Assembly (NCBI GenBank): GCA_965660635.1
Contig: CBFIAS010000007.1
Span: forward strand, 1 to 56,166
Origin: UBA7374 sp965660635
GTDB lineage: Bacteria > Verrucomicrobiota > Verrucomicrobiia > Opitutales > Coraliomargaritaceae
Length of the DNA stretch: 56,166 nt
Direction of reading: 5' to 3'
Part shown: one piece after another, positions 16,748 through 23,920 of the stretch
How positions within the stretch are numbered: the stretch's first letter is position 1
How the letters are laid out: every line of letters begins with the position of its first letter
Position numbers and translations under genes: made by a program
The notes under the pieces: generated by a model
Told to the model about the DNA's origin: nothing
The model's input: only the letters and a program-made list of their open reading frames with translations
Databases searched by the model: none

Positions 16748-17671
16748 ATGCACATCCTCCTAGCCAGAAGACTCCTCCAGGCCCTCCCCACCCTCTGGCT
16801 CGTCGCCACCGCAACCTTCTTCCTCCTGCGCCTCGCGCCCGGTGGCCCCTTCGACGAAGAGAAACCCCTCGCCCCGGAGGTGAAAGCCCAGATTGAAGCC
16901 CACTACGGCCTCGATCAACCGCTCCTCCTCCAGTACCTCCGCTTCCTCGGCAACCTCCTCCAAGGCTACCTCGGCCCCTCCTACAAGTACCCCGGCTGGG
17001 ACGTCCAGGAAATCCTCGCCCAGGCCTTCCCCGCATCCTTTGAACTCGGCTGCTGGGCCCTGCTCGTCGCACTCCTCCTCGGCATACCCGCCGGCATAAT
17101 CGCCGCCGCCCGGCACCGCGCCCCAGCCGAGACCAGCATCATGGCCGCCGCCACCGTCGGCATCTGCCTGCCCTCCTTTGTCGTCGGCCCCGTCCTCATC
17201 CTCGCCCTCAGCCTCCAACTCGGCTGGTTCAACCCCCTCGGCTGGGCCTTCCCCGCCGACCGCGTCCTCCCTGCCCTCACCCTCGGCCTCCTCTACGCCG
17301 CCTACATCGCGCGACTCGCCCGCGGCGGCATGCTCGACGTGCTCCAGGAAGACTACATCCGCACCGCCCGGGCCAAAGGCCTGCGCCAGCGGGCCGTCCT
17401 CCTGCGCCACGCCCTCCGCTCCGCACTCTACCCCGTCGTCGCCTACCTCGGCCCCGCCGCCGCCGGACTGGTCAGCGGCTCCTTCGTCGTCGAAACCATT
17501 TTCTTCATCCCCGGCATGGGGCCCTTCTTCGTCAACGGCGCACTCAACCGCGACTACCCCGTCGTCATGGGCACCGTCCTCTTCTACGCCGCACTCATCC
17601 TGCTCTTCAACCTCCTCGCCGACATCCTCCAGATGTGGATGCAGCCCAGAACACGCCATGACCCGGCATAA
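16748..17671 (+). CDS. oppB: Oligopeptide ABC transporter permease OppB
   Basis: 307 residues, inner membrane permease of the DppB/OppB type. The N-terminal helix LLQALPTLWLVATATFFLLR, the conserved LAPGGPFDEE and YGLDQPLLLQYLRFL, then five further helices. The EAA loop that contacts the ATPase is EDYIRTARAKGLRQRAVLLR. Length matches E. coli OppB (306). The last 14 bp overlap oppC, showing translational coupling. Confidence 0.93.
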   Translation: MHILLARRLLQALPTLWLVATATFFLLRLAPGGPFDEEKPLAPEVKAQIEAHYGLDQPLLLQYLRFLGNLLQGYLGPSYKYPGWDVQEILAQAFPASFELGCWALLVALLLGIPAGIIAAARHRAPAETSIMAAATVGICLPSFVVGPVLILALSLQLGWFNPLGWAFPADRVLPALTLGLLYAAYIARLARGGMLDVLQEDYIRTARAKGLRQRAVLLRHALRSALYPVVAYLGPAAAGLVSGSFVVETIFFIPGMGPFFVNGALNRDYPVVMGTVLFYAALILLFNLLADILQMWMQPRTRHDPA

Positions 17672-18545
17672 ACGCGAGAACGCCGCACTTTCCGCCGCCG
17701 CCTCACCCGGCCAGCGGGCCTGGATCCGCCTGCGCCAAAACCGCATGGCCCGGATCGGCGCCAGCCTCTTCCTCGGCATCGCCCTGCTCTGCCTCCTTGG
17801 CCCCCTCTTCATCCCACACAGCCCGGAGGCACAGGACCTCGCCTACGGTGCCCGGCCCCCTTCCCCCCAACACTGGTTCGGCACCGACAACCTCGGCCGC
17901 GACCTCCTCGTCCGCCTCCTCGCCGGAGGGCGCGTCTCCATCGGCGTCGGCTTTGCCGCAACCCTTGTCGCCCTCCTTGTCGGCGTCACCTACGGCGCAA
18001 TCGCCGGATACGCCGGAGGACGCTCCGAATCCGCCATGATGCGCTTCGTCGATGCCATCTACGCCCTGCCCTTCACCATGGTCGTCATCGTCCTCACCGT
18101 CACCTTCGACCAGAAGAGCATCTTCCTCATCTTCATGGCCATCGGCCTCGTCGAGTGGCTCACCATGGCCCGTATCGTCCGTGGACAGACCCGCATCCTC
18201 CGCCAACAAACCTATATCGAGGCCGCCCGGGTCAATGGAGCCGGACACCTGCGCATCCTCCTCCGTCACATCCTGCCCAACCTCGCCGGGCCCATCATCG
18301 TCTACACCACCCTCACCATCCCCGCCGTCATCCTCCTCGAGTCCATCATCAGCTTTCTCGGCCTCGGCGTGCAACCGCCCGATGCCTCCTGGGGCACCCT
18401 CATCCACGAAGGCGCCCAGAAGATCGACGACGCCCCCTGGCTGCTCGTCTTCCCCGCCCTCTTCTTCTCCCTCACCATCTTCTCCCTCAACTTCCTTGGC
18501 GACGGACTCCGCGACTGCCTCGACCCCAGAGGAAGCGAAGACTAA
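17658..18545 (+). CDS. oppC: Oligopeptide ABC transporter permease OppC
   Basis: 295 residues from ATG 17658. Family motifs: RMARIGASLFLGIALLCLLG (first helix), HWFGTDNLGRDLLVRLLAGG (OppC N-terminal signature), the EAA loop YIEAARVNGAGHLRILLRHI LPN, and SFLGLGVQPPDASWG near the end. With OppB it forms the channel for peptides delivered by OppA. It is the last gene of the operon; 500 bp without genes follow and no nucleotide-binding subunit is encoded nearby. Confidence 0.93.
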   Translation: MTRHKRENAALSAAASPGQRAWIRLRQNRMARIGASLFLGIALLCLLGPLFIPHSPEAQDLAYGARPPSPQHWFGTDNLGRDLLVRLLAGGRVSIGVGFAATLVALLVGVTYGAIAGYAGGRSESAMMRFVDAIYALPFTMVVIVLTVTFDQKSIFLIFMAIGLVEWLTMARIVRGQTRILRQQTYIEAARVNGAGHLRILLRHILPNLAGPIIVYTTLTIPAVILLESIISFLGLGVQPPDASWGTLIHEGAQKIDDAPWLLVFPALFFSLTIFSLNFLGDGLRDCLDPRGSED

Positions 18546-19045
18546 CCCGCAATCCGGACACAGTACCCGGAATCGGCAGGATAATTCACGATGGACCCTA
18601 TACCACCGGGAACAGGAGAAGGTTTATCCACAGATTGCGGGGATGGATGCAGAGAAGAAAACAAATAACCCGTTAACCGAATGATAAACCGCTGAGAGCG
18701 TTCCTTCGCGAGGCCCAGGATCAGCAGAGATCGCGGTGCTAATCCGGATTCGTGTTCTTTCGTGTAGATTCGTGGGCCACTCAGTACCCTATCCCTTCGA
18801 CGTTCGATGTTCGACGTTCAGTTCCTGATTATTCTGCCAAAAAGACTCATATACGTGACCCTTCGCGTATCTTAGCGGGAAAAAAAACAGCCTCCTCAGT
18901 CTGGATTTGTCTAGATTCGCGGGCCTTAGCGGGCGCACTGCATCCGTGCAGGCGAAGTATGGCAGAATAATCTGGGATATTGCTGTGAGGTCAGTGAAGC
19001 AGACTGTTTGACTTCGGACTGATTCAGGAACAGCTTCTCTGCATC
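18546..19045. repeat. Gene-free region with degenerate intergenic repeats
   Basis: 500 bp without a convincing gene. It holds TTCGTGTTCTTTCGTGTAG-type strings (18750-18775), tandem heptamer-like TTCGACGTTCGATGTTCGAC (18796 on), and CTTCGCG...AGCGGG strings. A perfect 13-bp inverted repeat, GATTATTCTGCCA at 18827-18839 and TGGCAGAATAATC at 18960-18972, encloses 120 bp and looks like a small non-autonomous element. Similar TTCG/ACGTT and AGCGGG strings recur at 55230-55480. Confidence 0.6.
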
Positions 19046-19465
19046 ATGAGTCTTGCGGACAAGCAAAAGGAACTGGTCGAGGAGATCACCCTCATACCGG
19101 ACGCCTACGAGCGTCTCGGGTATGTGGTGGAACGCGGCAAAAACGCTCCAGGACTGGAGGAGGACCTGCGCATCGACAGCTTCAAGATCGAGGGCTGCAT
19201 GTCCCAACTCTGGGTGGTCCCCGAGTTTCGGGAGGGCGCCTGCCACTTCCGCTCGGAGTCGGACTCGGCCATCGTCAAGGGCATTGCCAGCCTGCTCTGC
19301 GACTTCTACAGCGGGGCAGCCCCGGAAGAGATCGTGGGAGAAGACGCCGGATTCCTCGGCGTGGTCGGCATCACCCAGCATCTCACGCCGAACCGCCGAA
19401 ACGGGCTGGGCCGCATCGTCGAGTCCATCCAGCGCTTCGCCCGCTCCTGCCTGAAAACCACCTGA
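19046..19465 (+). CDS. sufE: SufE family Fe-S cluster assembly protein
   Basis: 139 residues. SufE takes persulfide sulfur from the cysteine desulfurase SufS. The active-site region KIEGCMSQLWVVPEF contains the single conserved Cys, preceded by KNAPGLEEDLRIDSFK; FRSESDSAIVKGIASLLCDF and LTPNRRNGLGRIVESI complete the family pattern. Length is normal (E. coli SufE 138). No suf genes are adjacent; it is followed 52 bp later by a thioredoxin-like gene. No Shine-Dalgarno sequence is seen before the ATG. Confidence 0.92.
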   Translation: MSLADKQKELVEEITLIPDAYERLGYVVERGKNAPGLEEDLRIDSFKIEGCMSQLWVVPEFREGACHFRSESDSAIVKGIASLLCDFYSGAAPEEIVGEDAGFLGVVGITQHLTPNRRNGLGRIVESIQRFARSCLKTT

Positions 19466-19517
19466 CCCATTGCGCCACGAAAGGAACAAACACCAGCCAC
19501 GCCGCTCTCACACATTT

Positions 19518-20069
19518 ATGAACAAGAAAACATGCCTCGCCCTCCCGGCCTTTCTCATTGCCGCTCTACTTCCGGCCCATGCCGCTGAAGAAGCTGCGGC
19601 CGAAAAGACCGATTTTGAAAAATCCATCACCCGCAACCTCGTCCGGCTGAACGAGGACGGCAAGCTCAAGCGGGTCGATTCCGATTCCATCGGCTCCAAG
19701 GACTACTACGCGATCTACTACTCCGCCCAGTGGTGCCCGCCCTGCCGGAAATTCACTCCGAAGCTGGTCGATTTCTACAACGAGGCCATTGGCCACCACG
19801 ACAACATCGAGGTCATCTTCGTCAGCAGTGACCAGAACGAGGACAAGATGGAAGCCTACATGAAAAAGGCAGGCATGCGCTGGCTGGCACTCGACTTCGA
19901 CAAGAAGGACAACAAGTCGTCGAAGAAGCTGACCAGCTATGTCGGGCGCGGCATCCCCCATCTGGTGGTGGTGGACAAGAACGGCAAAGTACTCTCGGAC
20001 AGCGTGGTGGACGGCGAATACGTGGGCCCCTACAAGGTGCTTGAGGAATTCATCGAGCTACTGCACTAG
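19518..20069 (+). CDS. Exported thioredoxin-like (nucleoredoxin/TlpA-like) protein
   Basis: 183 residues from ATG 19518. Signal peptide MNKKTCLALPAFLIAALLPA then HAAEE. A thioredoxin fold with active site YYSAQWCPPCRKFTPKL, VIFVSSDQNEDKMEAYMKKA and the cis-proline loop YVGRGIPHLVVVDKNGKVL. The WCPPC motif and the DQNED stretch recall tryparedoxin/nucleoredoxin proteins. Probably a periplasmic thiol-disulfide exchange protein; its partner is unknown. It converges on the ArsR-methyltransferase gene. Confidence 0.88.
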   Translation: MNKKTCLALPAFLIAALLPAHAAEEAAAEKTDFEKSITRNLVRLNEDGKLKRVDSDSIGSKDYYAIYYSAQWCPPCRKFTPKLVDFYNEAIGHHDNIEVIFVSSDQNEDKMEAYMKKAGMRWLALDFDKKDNKSSKKLTSYVGRGIPHLVVVDKNGKVLSDSVVDGEYVGPYKVLEEFIELLH

Positions 20070-20099
20070 CCCGGAGCACTCGGGTCAACCGGCCCGCAA

Positions 20100-21059
20100 T
20101 CACTTGTATGCGCTGGCCAGGACCGTCTGGAAATGCGGAGGCGCTTCCTCCCGAGCCACGGCGTTGACCTCGATACGACGGAACCCGGCCTCTTTGAGGA
20201 ACTGGTATAGCTTGTTTTCGGAAAAACCGAGCCAGACGTCTGCGTAGAGGTCGCGCGCCTTTTCAAAGGAGTGCTCGAGCAAGTCGAGTATGAGTATCTG
20301 GCCGCCCTTCTTGAGGATTCGGTGGGCCTCGGAGACCGCAGCCTGGGGATGCTGTGCATGGTGCAGGGCCTGGCTGAGCAATGCCAGATCCACGCTGGAG
20401 GCAGCCAGCGGCACAGCCTCGATATCACCCAGCTTGTAGGACAAATTTGTGAAGCCGTTCTTCTCGGCCAGGGTACTGCCGAACTCCACCATCTTCGGGG
20501 AATTGTCGATACAGACAACGCGCTCGGCCCGGCGGGCGAGCAGTTGCGAGAGCAGCCCCTCCCCGGCCCCGAGGTCGGCCACGCGTATCTTCGGCGTCAA
20601 ATGCAACAACATGTGCCCGATGGCCTCCCAACTGCGCCCGGGGCAGTAGTTCTTGCCCAGCCTCCCGGCCACAGAGTTGAAATATTCCTCGGCCTTGCGC
20701 TTACGCTTCTCCAACGCGCGGCTCAGGTTCTGCTCGTCCTCGGCAATCCGGGCAGTGTCCTCTACCGAGCGGCAGACTGCCTCGAGCAGACCGGAGACTT
20801 GGTCGCCGGCGCCGGTTGCCAAGCCGTAAAAGGTTTTTTTGCCCTCCCGCCGGTCCTGCACCAACTCTCCCTGGCGCAACAGGCTCAAGTGCGAGGAGAT
20901 GCGGGACTGGCCCATGTCGAGGATCTCCTGCATTTCCGCGACGGATAGTTCCTCGCGCCGCAACAGGGCGAGTATGCGCACCCGTGTGGAATCCGCCAGC
21001 AGTTTCAATACCTCCCAGGAGTCGGCCATGTTCATGATGAAAAAGCCCGTAGCCCACAT
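20100..21059 (-). CDS. ArsR-family regulator fused to SAM-dependent methyltransferase
   Basis: 319 residues (ATG 21059; 21035 and 21029 are also possible, the last giving the family-typical start MADSWEVLKLL). Residues about 10-100: winged helix of ArsR type (LLADSTRVRILALLRREELS, VAEMQEILDMGQSRISSHLS, REGKKTFYGL); no metal-binding CxC is visible. Residues about 145-319: class I methyltransferase (IRVADLGAGEGLLSQLLARR, DIEAVPLAASSVDLALLSQA, LKKGGQILILDLLEH). Fusions of this kind are found beside metF/metH/ahcY and are thought to sense SAM or SAH. metF lies 7 kb away on the other strand, with a perfect inverted repeat in front of it. Confidence 0.87.
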   Translation of the reverse strand: MWATGFFIMNMADSWEVLKLLADSTRVRILALLRREELSVAEMQEILDMGQSRISSHLSLLRQGELVQDRREGKKTFYGLATGAGDQVSGLLEAVCRSVEDTARIAEDEQNLSRALEKRKRKAEEYFNSVAGRLGKNYCPGRSWEAIGHMLLHLTPKIRVADLGAGEGLLSQLLARRAERVVCIDNSPKMVEFGSTLAEKNGFTNLSYKLGDIEAVPLAASSVDLALLSQALHHAQHPQAAVSEAHRILKKGGQILILDLLEHSFEKARDLYADVWLGFSENKLYQFLKEAGFRRIEVNAVAREEAPPHFQTVLASAYK

Positions 21060-21106
21060 GGCGAGAACTTTTCGGGAGCGGCTGGACAGCCCGGAAAGTC
21101 GTGCAT

Positions 21107-21520
21107 ATGTTGTTTCGAGTGAGTGAACCGGAAAGAATCCTCTTTTTCGACGGAGACTGCGGACTTTGCCGCCGCTCCGTGCGTTTCCTCATGAAGCAGG
21201 ATCGCCGCAGGCGAATGCATTTCGCACCGCTGCAGGGCGAAACGTCGAAACGCCTGCTAACGGAGCCGTTGCGGGCACAGCTCGACTCGGTCGTCTACCA
21301 TCCAGGCGACGAACCGCCTCTGACCCGTTCCGGCGCATTGATCCGCTTCCTCACAGACTGCGGTGGCATTCTTTCCATCCCCGCCCAACTCCTCGGCTTT
21401 CTGCCCCGCCGCATGCTGGACGGGGCCTACGATTGCATCGCCCGTCGCCGCCACCGGCTCGCGCCAGCATCAACTTGCCCGACCGGAGCCAGCGAGACAG
21501 ACGGACGCATCCTCCCCTGA
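21107..21520 (+). CDS. DCC-family thiol-disulfide oxidoreductase (DUF393)
   Basis: 137 residues from ATG 21107 (a GTG at 21101 would add two). The name-giving motif is RILFFDGDCGLCRRSVRFLM, followed by FAPLQGE and LIRFLTDCGG. DUF393 proteins have a thioredoxin-like fold with a CxxC-like pair (CGLC) and are predicted oxidoreductases of unknown substrate. The C-terminus is hydrophilic. Divergent from the ArsR-methyltransferase gene with about 47 bp between starts. Confidence 0.88.
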   Translation: MLFRVSEPERILFFDGDCGLCRRSVRFLMKQDRRRRMHFAPLQGETSKRLLTEPLRAQLDSVVYHPGDEPPLTRSGALIRFLTDCGGILSIPAQLLGFLPRRMLDGAYDCIARRRHRLAPASTCPTGASETDGRILP

Positions 21521-21547
21521 GCGCCCTGCGGACCGGCGTACCCCGGA

Positions 21548-23128
21548 TCAGTGTGGCAAGAGAATGAAGAAGACCGCCATGACGAGCGTCGGGAAGAGCG
21601 AACCGGCCAACAGCTTGAGGGGAGACACGCCGCCATCAAAGAACCGGCTCAAGATGCTTTGACCCGCCGGGTTGGGGGCGTTGGCGATGACCGTCAAACC
21701 GCCGCCAGTAACCGCACCAGCCACCACGGCGTACTGCAGGCGCAAGGCCCGCTCAACATCCACTGCCGTATGCTGGTTGAAGTCGGGCACCTGCGAAGCG
21801 AGGAAAGTGATCGCCGCATTGTCGTTGAAAGCTGTCAAAGTGGTCGCCCCGATGAAGAGCGGCAACTCGCTGAGCGAGGACAGGACCGGCGCGATCCACC
21901 AGCCCTGCAAGCCCCCGTGCGTGACCAGTCCGGCAAGGAAGAATCCCACGAGGATCGGCCCCTTCAACTGGATCGATTCCTGGTGGTGATCCGTCGCCAT
22001 GGTAAAAGCCATGAAGAAGAGGAAGCCGCCGACAAAGAAAGCGGGATGATGCAGGGTAAAGACCGTCCAGGCAAGGAAGCACAAGTGCACCAGGATCATC
22101 CATCCAGGCACCGGTTCCTCCGGCTCTACGGACTGGTTGGCCTTGGCCTGCTCTGCCTGCTCACCGAGTGCGGCAAATTGCTTGCGGAAGATCACGTAAT
22201 AAATCGCCGTCGCCACAAGGATGCCCAGGACTGCGCGCCAGCCGAAGTTTGTGAACATGTGCACGATCCCCCACTCCCACTTCGAGGCAACCATCAACAC
22301 AGGCGGCGCGGCGAAGTGCGTCAGCGTGCCCCCGACCGATATGTTGACGAAGAGAAGGCCGAGCGTGGCGTATTTGAAAGTGCCCTCCGGCTTGTGCACG
22401 AAGAACTGCTGCCCGAGGAGGAGCGCCGCGATCGTCATGGCCGCAGGCTCGGTGATGAACGAGCCCAGAAGCGGAGCCACAATCAGGATGGAGAGCCACC
22501 AGGCCGCCGGAGTCCGCTTGCCCAAGCCGGCCAGCATGCTCAAGGAGTTTCCGGCAAATGCCACCACCGGGCGGGAAGAGGCAATGGCCATGATCACTAC
22601 GACAAACACCGGCTCGATGAAATTGCGCGTGTCGATGTAGTGCGTGGCGTGATCCCAGCCGTATTGAACGACAATGTAGGTCAACAGCGGCACCAGCCAG
22701 ATCCCGAAGATGGCCTCTACCTCGCCGAGAAAATGAAAGAGTGTGGCCTTCATGCAGACCGGTTCCTTGCCCTGCACAAAGCGGCGCGACTCCGTCTGCA
22801 AACGGGCCTTGTTCTCGTGCTCGTACTTGTGGGCCAGTTTCATGAAGTGCCCGGCGGCAAAAGTGTGCAGGATCGCCCCGAGAAAGAGCAGCGATGCGAC
22901 CACGTTGATCGGATCCGCCGAAGCGCGAAGCAGCAGCGTCTCCCATAGCTTTAATTCGCGGCCGACCGCATCAGCCTTGTCCGCCTCCAGGGACTCATAG
23001 GCCTCCAGCGGCATGGGAAAGACCACGTCGCTGGCGCCGTGACCGCCACCGCCACCGGCGATACAATCCGTGACTCCGGAAAACGCAGCCAGACCAAAGA
23101 AAAATACAATGCGCAGGAATTGAGACAT
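21548..23128 (-). CDS. Putative Na+/H+ antiporter (PF07399 family)
   Basis: 526 residues, polytopic. After a signal-like first helix (FLRIVFFFGLAAFSGVTDCI) and a Gly-rich stretch (GGGGGHG) come the family's KLWETLLLRASADPINVVAS, FHFLGEVEAIFGIWLVPLLT, FAGNSLSMLAGLGKRTPAAW, FITEPAAMTIAALLLG and the C-terminal TAFNDNAAITFLASQVPD. The family is annotated as putative Na+/H+ antiporter of the ion transporter superfamily; the acidic/Asn residues in FITEPAAM and TAFNDNAA lie where ion-binding sites are expected. Function is family-based. A lone gene, upstream spacing 97 bp. Confidence 0.87.
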   Translation of the reverse strand: MSQFLRIVFFFGLAAFSGVTDCIAGGGGGHGASDVVFPMPLEAYESLEADKADAVGRELKLWETLLLRASADPINVVASLLFLGAILHTFAAGHFMKLAHKYEHENKARLQTESRRFVQGKEPVCMKATLFHFLGEVEAIFGIWLVPLLTYIVVQYGWDHATHYIDTRNFIEPVFVVVIMAIASSRPVVAFAGNSLSMLAGLGKRTPAAWWLSILIVAPLLGSFITEPAAMTIAALLLGQQFFVHKPEGTFKYATLGLLFVNISVGGTLTHFAAPPVLMVASKWEWGIVHMFTNFGWRAVLGILVATAIYYVIFRKQFAALGEQAEQAKANQSVEPEEPVPGWMILVHLCFLAWTVFTLHHPAFFVGGFLFFMAFTMATDHHQESIQLKGPILVGFFLAGLVTHGGLQGWWIAPVLSSLSELPLFIGATTLTAFNDNAAITFLASQVPDFNQHTAVDVERALRLQYAVVAGAVTGGGLTVIANAPNPAGQSILSRFFDGGVSPLKLLAGSLFPTLVMAVFFILLPH

Positions 23129-23166
23129 AGGTAGAATTCTTTAAGACTTTGCCCGTCACTGGAAAG

Positions 23167-23197
23167 AAAAAACCCGGCCCGCCTGTCGAACTGGCCG
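23167..23197 (-). terminator. Possible rho-independent terminator
   Basis: On the minus strand after the gene at 23226-23795: CGGCC, a 13-nt loop, GGCCG, then GG and six T. The stem is only 5 bp, so this is a weak candidate. Confidence 0.35.
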
Positions 23198-23225
23198 ATC
23201 CATCACTTTTCCTCAAGGCTCCAGG

Positions 23226-23795
23226 CTAGCGGGCCGCTGCTTCCTGCCCCGCTGCCGTTGCTTCCGGCGTTTCCGGCGAACGGTTCCGGCGGAACGCGAA
23301 GCGGTTAATCTCCTTCATCGACAACTTCTCTGCCAAATCCGCGTAAGCCTGCGGCGTGTCCTGCAGGATTGCCTGATAGAAGCGGCGTTCCCGCAACAGG
23401 TCGGCCTCCTGGCCCGTCTCGATGCGCGACGGCTTGCTGACATCCGACAAGCGGCGGCTCCAGCCAGACATCTTCCGCGACACACGCTTGTGCGTCACCA
23501 CCCCCGGGCTGTCGTACGCCTTTCGATCCACCTTTTTGTGGAAATCCGAAGACGCCTTGCGGCTCCCCAGCGAGGAGTAGTGCTTGTTGTACTCCTTCAT
23601 ATGAAAAGACTTTTTACCCAGCGGGGAACGCTGCTTGCCCCCCCTCCAGGTTGACCGCTCGAAACGCTTTTCTGCAACGCTGCTCACCTGCTTGCCCAGC
23701 TTGCTCTTGGCCTCCGGCGTCTGGCCGGGCAGAGCCGCGGAACCAGCCAAAAAAGCCAGCAGAACCAGCGCGATTCTCTTTGCAGGAATTGTCAT
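23226..23795 (-). CDS. Basic secreted protein of unknown function
   Basis: 189 residues from ATG 23795; longer in-frame extension upstream has no conserved sequence. Signal peptide AKRIALVLLAFLAGSAALPG. The mature part is strongly basic and rich in Lys, Arg and Ser (KQRSPLGKKSFHMKEYNKHY, KVDRKAYDSPGVVTHKRVSR) and contains no cysteine or known motif. The C-terminal third is predicted helical (RERRFYQAILQDTPQAYADL). No function recognised. A periplasmic nucleic-acid- or cell-wall-binding role would fit the charge, but that is only a guess. Divergent from leuS (125 bp). Confidence 0.75.
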   Translation of the reverse strand: MTIPAKRIALVLLAFLAGSAALPGQTPEAKSKLGKQVSSVAEKRFERSTWRGGKQRSPLGKKSFHMKEYNKHYSSLGSRKASSDFHKKVDRKAYDSPGVVTHKRVSRKMSGWSRRLSDVSKPSRIETGQEADLLRERRFYQAILQDTPQAYADLAEKLSMKEINRFAFRRNRSPETPEATAAGQEAAAR

Positions 23796-23920
23796 CAGCA
23801 GTAAACATGCCACGACCCTGCGCCTCCGGCAAGCCCTAGTTGGCCGCCCGACACAACCGCTCTTTGCGCCATTGACGACCTCACCAGCAAAATCCTTAAT
23901 GCGCTCTCCTACTAGCCAAC

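Noticed and set aside
15064..16809. 581-residue open frame on the minus strand
   Set aside because: Antisense to oppA, which has signal peptide, lipobox and family motifs on the plus strand.
21551..22948. 465-residue open frame on the plus strand
   Set aside because: Antisense to the Na+/H+ antiporter; hydrophilic, Arg/His/Glu-rich without motifs.
23796..23920. T-box or other leader before leuS
   Set aside because: No specifier-loop, T-box motif or terminator hairpin can be seen in the 125 bp.
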